Source: Enchytraeus crypticus
Taxonomy: Eukaryota; Annelida; Clitellata; Enchytraeida; Enchytraeidae
Direction: 5' to 3'
DNA: 64,000 nucleotides
Assembly (NCBI GenBank): GCA_905160935.1
Contig: CAJHZI010000423.1
Span: forward strand, 257,501 to 321,500
The position numbers were made by a program, and so were the translations under genes. Shown in pieces: positions 43,596-52,000 of the stretch (its first letter is position 1; each line of letters begins with the position of its first letter). The notes under the pieces were generated by a model, which saw nothing but the letters and a program-made list of their open reading frames with translations, searched no databases and was not told where the DNA came from.

Positions 43596-45502
43596 GGAGA
43601 GAAAGAAGGAGAGAGAGAAAACCATAATCGTTTATTTGTAACTGAATAAAAATATACACATAGCTCTTACAACGAGATATAATACAAATGAAGCGTCAGA
43701 AAGAGCATAATTGAGCTCTATCTAGCTCACTACCGGAAACACGACGACTACAGACACACCGATGTCAATATGACATCTCAAAACAATAAACAATTTGACC
43801 CCGAATTCTCGATTAACTGTCTCACGGGCTAAACACTACGGTGACCCAAAATTTCAATCACCATTCATCCTACCATTCTGTCCACGATTGGAACTAAATT
43901 GGAACTAATTGGTTTAGAATTACTACTGTCATTAGGCTATTATTGTTGTTATATTATTGTTATTGTTAGTAATTAGATTAGCACTAGCAATTACTAGCGA
44001 TAGTGCCAGGTAAAGTTAATTAAGAATACACGCAGAGGTCTTGATGAGATTTGCAAGTACTTGTTAACAGCAGAATGTATTGGCTAAGCTATATATTAGC
44101 ACCCTGTCTAATTACTGCTCTTTTCACAGTATTACTAAACTAACTATCAACTAATGAAACATAGCGCATAACTAACAATACTATTAGGTCAAGTATGAAA
44201 TCAATTTCCGTATTATACAAAAGTAATTCAGCCATGGTCCAACTGGAATTAGAATCCTTAACATTTTGCTTATCAGCCAAGCGTGGAATCAACTCTTCTA
44301 TCTATCCGGTACATAACGATATCACGGTGATTATGATACGCTACATGTGTGACTGGGTTATCTATCCAGTAGATCACGGTGATTATAATATGCAACACGT
44401 TTGACCGAATCTTGGTGCAAAATGAGCACTCTATGCAGAATTTGTACCAATTAAAACTTTCGAATACATTGTGGAACAAATTGAGAGACTCTACATGATT
44501 GAATATATTTTGCAAATTTAATGCTTGTTTTAATTTTAATTTCTTGAATTAAAGGGTGAAGCAAGGACACTGAAAAATATTGGCTATCACGGGTACGTCA
44601 ACTCCTGGGAACAAATGCAAGGAATATTTCTGGCTCGCGGACCAGGTATAGCATTTAGGATTTTCTCTGTAGCCTAGATCATTAGGATTTGCCAATTAGG
44701 ATATGCTCTGTAGGCCTAAAAATGTAATTTTTACTAATTAATAATCTCATTTCACAATTGTATCCGGGCCAAACTCTTTATATGTATTGCTATGTTAAAA
44801 AAATATTGCGTATTTTCTTTGTGATGTCTGAAGCTTCATCACATAATTTACGTAAAGAAATAAGTCGGTTTATATTGTTTTGCTCTTGGGTGCAGGTTTT
44901 AGTCAACCGAAGCGCTTTAGCGATATTGATAGGCAGTGAAAGTTATGTATGTATTTTATTATAAATTGAATGCGGTTATAATTTACTTTAATGCATGTTA
45001 AACTGTTATTTTACGGTCGGTGATATGGTTCTTGTTATTGGTTTTATCAAAATTTATAATAAAATGTTATGCACTAAATGTTTAACTAAAAGCTGGTAAA
45101 GCTAATGTTAACGTCAGTTTCCTCACTCTAAAGCGATGTCAGTGACAGGCGAGCCCAGGATTTGAACCCGGCACATACTGATCCGCGGTCGAATATCTTA
45201 CCAACATCGCCAATGGCTCCAGCCACTACGTATACAAGTAATCACGTATACTCTTTAGGATTGTTTGTTTTGCAGATTTCAAGAAAGGTGGAACAGTCAA
45301 TCAATTGAAAAACATAAACCTGTATGGGATGTTCTGCAAAATTTTGAATATACAGCCATCTGTCAACAACGGAACTCTCAGCACTACTTGTGATCTCGTT
45401 GCCAATCCACAATTGTGTACAACCAGCGCTGCTGCCGGCCCAGTAAGCTTAAAACCCTGGGCCTTGACTGTAGGCGTAGTGATCTTGATTTCTCGTTACT
45501 AA
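37420..45502 (+). CDS. ENPP6: ENPP6-like ectonucleotide pyrophosphatase/phosphodiesterase, copy A (seven exons, spliced)
   Basis: The model joins 37420-37672, 38064-38212, 39028-39199, 41937-42280, 43311-43451, 44555-44645 and 45276-45502: 1377 bases, 458 aa plus stop; vertebrate ENPP6 is about 440 aa. Residues 1-20 are a signal peptide. Catalytic features of the alkaline-phosphatase-like fold are present: metal ligand Asp36 (LLDGF), nucleophile Ser75 (FPSLSFPN), Asp199/His203 (VDHWGH), Asp254/His255 (FSDHGM) and His365 (GYHGY). Ser at the nucleophile and the GCEVEI segment favour ENPP6 (a glycerophosphocholine/lysophosphatidylcholine phosphodiesterase) over ENPP1-5; substrate is inferred. 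N-glycosylation sequons include NRT, NTT and NGT. The tail, a small-residue stretch TTSAAAG then WALTVGVVILI, fits a GPI-anchor signal, as in ENPP6. ATTAAA at 45652 may be the poly(A) signal. A tandem paralogue starts 3.3 kb downstream. Confidence 0.9.
37645..37760 (+). repeat. 41-bp tandem array covering the exon 1 donor, copy A
   Basis: Three units begin with CATTTCCTAACTACTACTCT (the second with a two-base change, CATTTCTCAAC). CAG|GT recurs at 37672, 37713 and 37754, exactly 41 bases apart. Only the first gives an open frame; use of the second would add 41 bases and meet an in-frame stop at 37708-37710. Confidence 0.85.
38064..38212 (+). CDS. ENPP6: ENPP6-like copy A, exon 2
   Basis: The acceptor is TTACAACAG before GCTTGTACG and the donor is AAGCAG|GTTCCT. 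It encodes residues 86-134: ESHGMVDNYMYDEKH, NESFLIGEN and WWDDGEPLWITAKKQ, matching the region after the nucleophile in ENPP6 (NYMWD, WWNGSEPLWVT). Confidence 0.88.
38285..38440. repeat. (CT)n/(CATC)n tract and a G/C-run hairpin
   Basis: TCTCTCTATC and (CATC)n lead to a hairpin in which TTGACCCCCC (38401-38410) faces GGGGGGGGTCAA (ending 38438). It lies in intron 2 of copy A. Confidence 0.75.
38526..38658 (-). repeat. SINE-A copy in intron 2 of copy A
   Basis: CACTCGAAAGCGATGTCAGT, GCCCAGGATTTGATCCCCGC and CTTACCGACTTCGCCACTGG are the reverse complement of the family. It is absent from the same intron of copy B, so it was inserted after the gene duplication or lost in B. Confidence 0.78.
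38735..39055 (+). repeat. 150-bp tandem duplication including the exon 3 acceptor
   Basis: The tail of intron 2 plus the first 28 bases of exon 3 occur twice. AATATCAG|GGTAAGCGG is at 38878 and again at 39028. The first copy departs from the exon after CTTCTGGTACTGGT (38905), so it is a decoy acceptor with an exon stub. Flanking sequence such as GGTTGTGTAAGTAATGCT is also duplicated. Confidence 0.85.
39028..39199 (+). CDS. ENPP6: ENPP6-like copy A, exon 3
   Basis: The acceptor is AATATCAG and the donor is ATAGCAG|GTTCTT. It encodes residues 135-191: GKRSYFWYWCGCEVEIRKHR, then PDFCQEYL and a helix ending GSADIA. The two Cys (GCEVEI and DFC) align with a disulphide region in ENPP6. It differs from exon 3 of copy B at only 3 of 172 bases by eye. 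Confidence 0.88.
40370..40470 (-). repeat. Repeat family E fragment with (GA)n
   Basis: TGCCATGGACATGCCCGTAG and GGCAGTTCACTAAGAGAG are the reverse complement of the repeat E head at 22900. Intron 3 of copy A. Confidence 0.65.
41605..41770 (+). repeat. SINE-B fragment interrupted by (TA)n
   Basis: CCTTAATGTAACCTATAGCT, then (TA)n, then GAGTTCTAAGATGGCTTCAC and CTTTCACAACACGTGCCG. It corresponds to the middle of SINE-B. Confidence 0.6.
41937..42280 (+). CDS. ENPP6: ENPP6-like copy A, exon 4 (two metal-binding motifs)
   Basis: The acceptor is GATTGCAG before GTGTCTATC and the donor is GACAAG|GTGGGG. It encodes residues 193-306 with EQVDHWGH and NLAVFSDHGM, which supply four metal ligands, and ends SVWPIPGQEDK. 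About 230 central bases are almost identical to copy B; the last 60 bases (after ATGGGTTC) are strongly diverged. Confidence 0.9.
42375..42495 (-). repeat. SINE-C end fragment with (GAT)n, intron 4 of copy A
   Basis: ATTCGTATCCCGACCCTGGT and TAAACTGGGATTTAAGGG are followed by (GAT)n, as at 29041-29095. The open frame running through from exon 4 is an artefact. Confidence 0.75.
43311..43451 (+). CDS. ENPP6: ENPP6-like copy A, exon 5
   Basis: The acceptor is TGTGTTTCAG and the donor is CTCAGG|GTATGT; both ends lie on codon borders. It encodes residues 307-353: LFRKLSGANPNMDVYRKKDI, then PEEYHVKGHYRIPEIYMVAK and PGYVFLR, matching the ENPP6 region KLS...VYEKEAIP...LVADEGW. It was too short for a simple ORF search and was found by homology to copy B. 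Confidence 0.85.
43541..43620. repeat. (GA)n microsatellite, intron 5 of copy A
   Basis: A run of GAGAGA with a few AAGAGA and GGAGA interruptions, about 90 bases after the exon 5 donor. Confidence 0.95.
44555..44645 (+). CDS. ENPP6: ENPP6-like copy A, exon 6 (third metal-site His)
   Basis: The acceptor is TTGAATTAAAG and the donor is GGACCAG|GTATAG. It encodes residues 354-383, NIGYHGYVNSWEQMQGIFLA then RGP, matching ENPP6 [21 protein letters not shown]. His365 is the metal-binding His. The last base begins the Asp codon of exon 7. Confidence 0.88.
45084..45225 (-). repeat. SINE-A copy in intron 6 of copy A
   Basis: AAAGCTAATGTTAACGTCAG, AAAGCGATGTCAGTGACAGG, GCCCAGGATTTGAACCCGGC and TCTTACCAACATCGCCAATG; it ends about 50 bases before exon 7. 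Confidence 0.8.
45276..45502 (+). CDS. ENPP6: ENPP6-like copy A, exon 7 (C-terminus, GPI-signal-like tail)
   Basis: The acceptor is GTTTTGCAG before ATTTCAAG; TAA ends at 45502. It encodes DFKKGGTVNQLKNINLYGMF, CKILNIQPSVNNGTLST and a Cys pair (TCDLVANPQLC), then TTSAAAGPVSLKP and the hydrophobic WALTVGVVILI. Small residues before a short hydrophobic end fit a GPI-anchor signal. Confidence 0.87.
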
Positions 45503-45807
45503 ATTGACAGATGTTAGAAGTAGAGAGACTGAGAGTGCATTGCTTACGTCTTGCTTGAGCCTTGCGCGCGTCGTTGGCGAAACTTTCGTGCGCCTCTTCT
45601 AGCATAATGTAGCACTGTTTAGGCAGGTTATATACAATTTAACCGCAGGCTATTAAAACTCTATCACAACGTTTTACAAGCCATTATTACTGGTGGCGGA
45701 AGGCAAAGATAATGTGGCAATATTTTGCTGATTGAATATATTCGAATCTCGTTAATTCCTTTTATACCTTCTGTCGTCTTTTTATTTCGTCTCTCTCTAG
45801 TATTCTT
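45503..45807. other. 3' flank of ENPP6-like copy A
   Basis: It includes a candidate poly(A) signal ATTAAA at 45652-45657, 150 bases after the stop. No other feature seen. Confidence 0.4.
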
Positions 45808-46063
45808 CAAAGTGGCAGGTCCAAGGTACATATTCCTAAACACATGCTGCTTCTCATGCACCATAAAAAAACTCCATCCATCAACGAATTTATCTCTACA
45901 CTAAATGTTATGCCTTATCCTTGCCTTAATGTAGCCTATAGCTTGCGAATAATATTGCTAAGTTGGTTTCCCGATGCATTCCTCAGTTCTTGCTCAGTCG
46001 CCTCTTACTACACGTGCAGTTCATTGTTGACCTATCTTTGAGTGTCCCGGACACAACACGGGA
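45808..46063 (+). repeat. SINE-B copy
   Basis: GTGGCAGGTCCAAGGTACAT, TATGCCTTATCCTTGCCTTA, ATGTAGCCTATAGCTTGCG, CGCCTCTTACTACACGTGCA and CCCGGACACAACACGGG. Its tail resembles that of SINE-C as well as SINE-B. Confidence 0.75.
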
Positions 46064-46608
46064 AACAGTAACCTTAATCATTTAAACAAAAGGTTTAATT
46101 ATATCAATATTGAACATTCAATTTAGCACTTGTTAAGTTGCTCAACTTCTAACGAAGATTGGACTTGTGTTCAATATTATTTAGCGCCAGTTTGTCGTCC
46201 AAGCAAATTGCTTCAGTCGTCCGTAGAAACGGGATAGTAGCCGGTTTGCTAATGATTTACAGAAACACGATCGTGAAGACGATTGAAAATTTATGTAATT
46301 ATTATCTTATTTAAGCTTTTCTGTAAAGTAGTCTTTGAGGCAGATTTCGGTCATAACATTGCTATACACGTTTCTGTTACTAGTATAATAAATAAAAAAT
46401 CCTGTGTTTTGTTAAATTACTACAAATAGGATATGGTCTAGAGCTCAGATATGATGGACGTTCTAGAACAGATGTGGTTGGTCTGAATGATTATGGAAGA
46501 ATTCACATTAGCATTTGAGTACTATACGGTACTATATGCGCACAGCTGCAATGCTCAAGTCAAAGGATTCACAAACGTTCAACTATAGTCAAGATTGAAA
46601 TGAAATAT

Positions 46609-46657
<49 letters not shown>

Positions 46658-46847
46658 TATAGGCCTATGTTGTAGGCCTATACAAATAGTATAGGTCTAT
46701 GCTAGCATAATTAGCCTACATGTAGCGAGCTAATTTAATTTAGGGGAGTAAAAGTTTTAGTGTTCATTTTAATAGAGTAAACTGTGCATATAGGCCTACA
46801 TGTGGCCAACCAGTATTACTTACCTTTTACGAAATATAGTATATCAG
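46064..46847. other. Intergenic stretch between ENPP6-like copies
   Basis: It contains a (CA)n(TA)n microsatellite at 46610-46655 and a cluster of TAGGCCTA octamers (46660-46795). No gene. Confidence 0.5.
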
Positions 46848-46848
46848 T

Positions 46849-47300
46849 GTTTGCGGTTGCCCTATTCTGCAGTCGTCTAACAACACCCGAGCACAACACG
46901 GGGCACACTGAAATATAAATAAGTATGCCCCGTGTTGTGCTCGGGTGTGGTTGGACCACTGCAGAATAGGTTAACCGCAAACAATCTGCCGCGTGTACGT
47001 AAGAGGCGACTAAAGGTAGAAGCTGAGGATGACAAGAGGGGACCCACCTCACCATGAAGTATTTTCCCTCTGGATCAATTTGGTAATTAATCCACCTAAC
47101 TGAGGAAGGCAACAGGAAACCACCTCAGAAGCCATATTTTTCCCAAGCTATAGGCTAAATAAGGTATGGGTAAGGCATGGACTTTGTGAAGGTATTCACT
47201 TGTTGATCTGGGTAGTGCCCTTGTGGAGCGAGAATGCAGACTTTGAGTATGAATATGTACCTTGAATCTGCCACTTGGCAGTGCACTAAAGAAGAATGAG
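46849..47300 (-). repeat. SINE-B pair, head-to-head palindrome at the 3' ends
   Basis: The plus-strand 3' tail of SINE-B (GTTTGCGGTTGCCCTATTCT to GCACAACACGGGG) lies at 46849-46904. After about 21 bases the same tail follows inverted (46926-46983) and continues as a near-complete reverse SINE-B to about 47300 (GTGCCACTTGGCAGTGCACT-type end). Confidence 0.82.
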
Positions 47301-47379
47301 GAAGATAGTTATCAGTGTAATTGAGTAAAAATGCATTGAATTTTCTTAGCGCTACGAATCAAACATATAAGTTGACACG

Positions 47380-47456
47380 CAGATTGAATGAGTTAGACAC
47401 AAAGATTGAATGAGTTAGACACAAAGATTGAATGAGTTAGACACACAGATTGAATT
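47380..47456. repeat. 22-bp tandem repeat
   Basis: Three and a half copies of GATTGAATGAGTTAGACACA plus two bases. Confidence 0.8.
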
Positions 47457-47869
47457 ACGTGTTGTATTTAATTTACAATTGTTGATCCGTCAAAGGTTAA
47501 AGATCAATTAGTAATTAGTTCAACAAGATTTATGCTTTATTTTCTCATTAATGAAGATACACGATATATCAGGGGCAACCTTTTAAATTAAGGAGGGGAC
47601 ATGGCGGCCCTTTTATTTCTGAAACATCCAGCACCATCTTAAAAAAGCATCACTTTAAAATCTGCTTAAATGGAGCATAAAAATTGACAGTCATCTTAAA
47701 TTGAGTTTTAAATTGTGCTCACTTTAAGACGCCGTTGTTCTCCATCTTCCTCTTTCGTTATTCATATCTGTAAGTTAAATTTTGACCCGCCTGCCTTGGA
47801 TCTTGGAATTTCACTGTTTTGATCTCGCTTTCTCTTGTAATCTCTCTCTACTCAGTCGTCATCGTGGTG
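47457..47869. other. Intergenic stretch
   Basis: No feature recognised. Confidence 0.4.
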
Positions 47870-47965
47870 CTTAGGCGCCTGTTTGTGTAGAGTCTGCAAG
47901 AGACGTCCCTGACATTGCCTTATGGCGAGGAACCGGACGTTAAATTCTTATTGCTTGATTTTATT
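47870..47965 (+). repeat. Family D-like tail
   Basis: AGACGTCCCTGACATTGCCT and GAGGAACCGGACGTTAAATT are followed by a TTATTG-rich end, similar to 15490-15600. Confidence 0.55.
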
Positions 47966-48819
47966 GATTAGGGTATAGATCACCCGAACACCCCATCTCA
48001 AAAGATCATGCCATACACCCGCTACTGATCATAAGGCTGAAATGAATTATATATTGTCAAGAAAGCGTTAGCGTCGTATATATGATCTGGTAAGTGCAAT
48101 TCAGTTATTTCAGTTAAACAGTGATTTAATGGTCGAGATAACAGTATAACACTGAAATCAGACTTTAGTCAGTAACTTTTATGCATTTCTAACTGTGTAT
48201 GATAAAATATCACTGAAATAAGCGAATGTGATGTTAATGTTTTGAAATGAATGTCATAATACGGAATTAACTTTATGGCTGTTTTAAAACTAGATTGGAT
48301 TTATTAGTTATTAGATATGGGACAAAGAATATTGCCTGTTGGCGTAATAAAGGCATATCGGCAGTAAATTAATAAATAATTGCACTGCCGATAATTAAAA
48401 CGGGTTCAATATCAGCCAATGCTTGTCTTCCTAAAAAGCTAGTTAGATTGAAATTTTATTCGGGATACTGAAATAATATTTAGTATATTCCACCTGTAGC
48501 TCTCATCGGCAACTTCTGCTTCTTGATACCACGCCCCTTGGGTCCTAGCATGTGATTGGTGGAGCCATTAGTGCTGGATGCGTTACTATGTCTTAAAATA
48601 ATTAGATAATTTTATAATTATATATTAAAATTATATAATAATTAGATAATTAGATAATAAAGAATTAGATAATTCGCTTAATTAACGAAATCCTGTAATA
48701 AATGTGCGAAAGCGGATTAAATCTCTCATTCGTGAACAAATCAATAAAATATTCTTAATTTAATTGAGATATTTTCGTCATTGGTACTGTTAGATTCTAG
48801 AGATAAATCGCCCAAGAAT
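47966..48819. other. Upstream region of ENPP6-like copy B
   Basis: AT-rich; a repeated ATTAGATAATT motif lies at 48595-48680. The upstream sequence does not resemble that of copy A, apart from being AT-rich, so the two genes probably have different promoters. Confidence 0.4.
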
Positions 48820-49072
48820 ATGAAATTCAATATTCTTATCTTTGCGACATTTTTACTCCTGCCACCAGCGATTGAGTCAGCTGCTGCGACAGGAAGTGGA
48901 AATAAGTTGCTGCTGATACTGCTAGACGGATTCAAGTGGGATTATTTCAGTCTATTTGGAAGCGATGAGCTAACTGGATTTAACAAGCTTCGCTCTGAAG
49001 GAGCTTCTGTGAAACAACTGACTCCAGTTTTCCCCAGCCTATCATTTCCTAACTACTACTCTCTTATGACAG
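48820..49072 (+). CDS. ENPP6: ENPP6-like copy B, exon 1
   Basis: Signal peptide, LLDGFKWDYF and FPSLSFPNYY. It ends ATGACAG|GTTTGA like copy A. A longer frame begins at 48781 with TTG, which is not used; the ATG at 48820 matches the paralogue. Confidence 0.88.
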
Positions 49073-52000
49073 GTTTGACTTATCATTTCCTAATAATTAC
49101 TCTCCTATGACAGGTTTGACTTATCATTTCTCAACTACTACTCTCTTATGACAGGTTTGACTTATCATTTCCTAATACACATTTATGATAGGTTTGATAT
49201 ACTGTATATAAGTCTACCAATATTAGCAATAGTATTAATGTCTTTTATTAATTTTCTCGACAAAATTATATGAGAATCGAAATTAGGTATCTTGTATAGA
49301 GATACAAGATACCTAATGTAGATCAAAAATACATGTCCATTAAAGAAACATACATATTTCCAGGAATTGCAATACTCAAGAAATTTATGCTTAAAATTCT
49401 AGAAAAATTAATTTGTAAAAACTGAGGTTATACTTCTTTGCGGGCTCCGGTATTATTCCCTACTTGAGCGTAGCTTCGATTGTTAAATTGATTTTTATCT
49501 GTGATTACTGTTTTCTGACTAATTGTAGTTTACAAATATCTTCCCCTTCTTTTAGTTACCTGTTCATTCGTTTGTCTCGTAAATTCAACCAATCTTTTCT
49601 AATTTAATGCTTGGTTTTACAATTCTCTATCCAGAATATGTAGGTGCCATCTCTCTCAGTGCACTGCCTACTGGCAGGTCCATGGTATATAACACCTCCA
49701 AACATCTCTATCTTCCGTTTTCTTCATCATATCCAGATACGAGTGGATCTTTAAATCATCGAACACATTCATTTTGATATACCATTATCCTTGTGGATTC
49801 TGCTTATGACGACGTGGGCCCCTATGCCTTCCTCAGCTTCGACTAACATTTACTAGGCAGGGGCGTCATTACCCGAGAAAACAATCCTGTTTGCCCATAG
49901 TAGATGCCGTCATGGCCTTTATTTCCCGTTTTCTCAATATTTTCCTTACCTACTAATTCCTTTCAGCGTATATGAATCATTTTTGGAATACGCGTCAACA
50001 GGTTTGTACTCTGAGTCTCACGGAATGATAGACAACTACATGTATGACGACAAGCATGACTCGGAATTCCTGATTGGAGAGAATCCTGATCAGTATCAGT
50101 CGTTCTGGTGGGATGAGGGAGAACCTCTCTGGATAACTGGAAAGAAACAAGTAAAAGAAATTTTGGATTCAGTGTGAAGTTATCGGACTTATCTTTGCTT
50201 ATTATATTAATATAGACTTCCTTCTTCTCTCTCTCTCTCTCTCTTAGTGCACTGCCTACTGGCAGGTCCATGATGCATAGCGCCTCCACTATTCTCTGTC
50301 TTCTCATTTCCTCTTCATGTCCACATAAGAGTGATTCTTTAAATCATCTAACATTCCTAATCTCGATCTGCCTCTGCTTCGCTTTCCTTGCATTCTACCC
50401 TCTATGACCTCTTTTAGTAAAACTTTAGTAGACTTACTTGTAAAAATGTTAAACTTAATATTTCATAATTTATCCCTATAAACAAAGTAGGTTTATGCTT
50501 TAGCTCAATTTGGAGTTTATCTATATGTTATTTTTTTATTATTGTACATGTATATTGTAATACCTGTAGAATTCTCATTAGGCCTAACGCATTTTGAACT
50601 TAACTTTGGAAAATTTATTTATATACCAACCATACAAACCCTAAGTGTTTAAATGAAAGAAACTAAGTAATTTTGGTATAGTTGAAGCTACCGCATTTAT
50701 CATTGTTTATTATGTATACTATTATAGATTACTTCACTGTACATTTTACATTTAACATTCAAAAATTTATTCTTATAAACCTAAGTCTATTTCATGAAAA
50801 TTCTCTGATCATAGTGTGTCTATTACTATTTCGAGATTATAGAGTCTGTTTAGGTTTATACGGGATTATACGGCGTATATAACCGAATTGAACTCTAATG
50901 CTGAATACGAAATGAAGAGAGCAAACATAATAAATGCAGCGAAACTAAATGCATTAGTTACATCAGTGAAATTAGGTCTTGTAAATATTGTGCATATATT
51001 TACGGAATAGATAAAGAACCGTTTAAACCTCGACAGTGGTATATACCACTGATTAGTCTCAATTTGTTATTACATAAATCATAATTAGCGGCTTTAGTAA
51101 GGAATCTAACGTTAAATTCTTATTGATTGAGAATCTCAAGATATATGCTCCTTTATCTATCCTATTATTTATCTTGTCCTATTTGCAAGTAATTTGTTGC
51201 GTGCTTAATATCAGGGTAAGCGGAGTTACTTCTGGTACTGGTGTGGCTGTGAGGTGGAGATAAGGAAGCATAGACCGGACTTTTGCCAGGAGTATCTGTC
51301 CAGTCCCAATCCCAGCTTCCAGAACTTCACTTATGCTCTGAATCAGGCTGTGGAAGTGCTGAAAAATGGAAGCGCTGATATAGCAGGTTCTAATAATGAT
51401 TTTCTACAAAAATATTAATGTTTAATCAACTGGAATACAATAAAAGAGTAGTTTAATTTTTCTCAAACGTGAACGGTGTCTTGCAGGTCCAAAATACATA
51501 TTCTTACTCAAAGTCTGCTTTCGTTCTTAGTAAGAACACCTCGTCGAAGAAAGTTTTACCCATCGTTGAGTTTATACATTGTTTGTCCTTAAATCTTAAT
51601 ATGACCTATAGCTTCTGAAAACTTTAGAGACGATACCCCAATAACATCATCAGTTCCTGTTTAGTTGCCTCCTACGAATATTTGTAGTTTTGGCTGAGCT
51701 GGTGGCATGTAGAAAGTTGCTTGACAGCGGATCAGTAGGTGCAGGGTTCAAATCCATGAAAAAGCATTTATCAGGATCCCTAAAAAGGAATCGAAGGGAC
51801 ACAAGTCTGTCAGGGGCCCATTGGATGAGTGGATATATGTATGTATCTAAATCATTAAAGGAACATTTCTGTAAAGCAATTTATTAATAAATTTTTACTT
51901 TAGAAGGAAATTTGTTTTTTCATTATTTTTAAAGAACATTTTTTAAAGTTTACTAAGTTAAATATTATAATATAATTTTGTTAATAAACTCAGTACTGTA

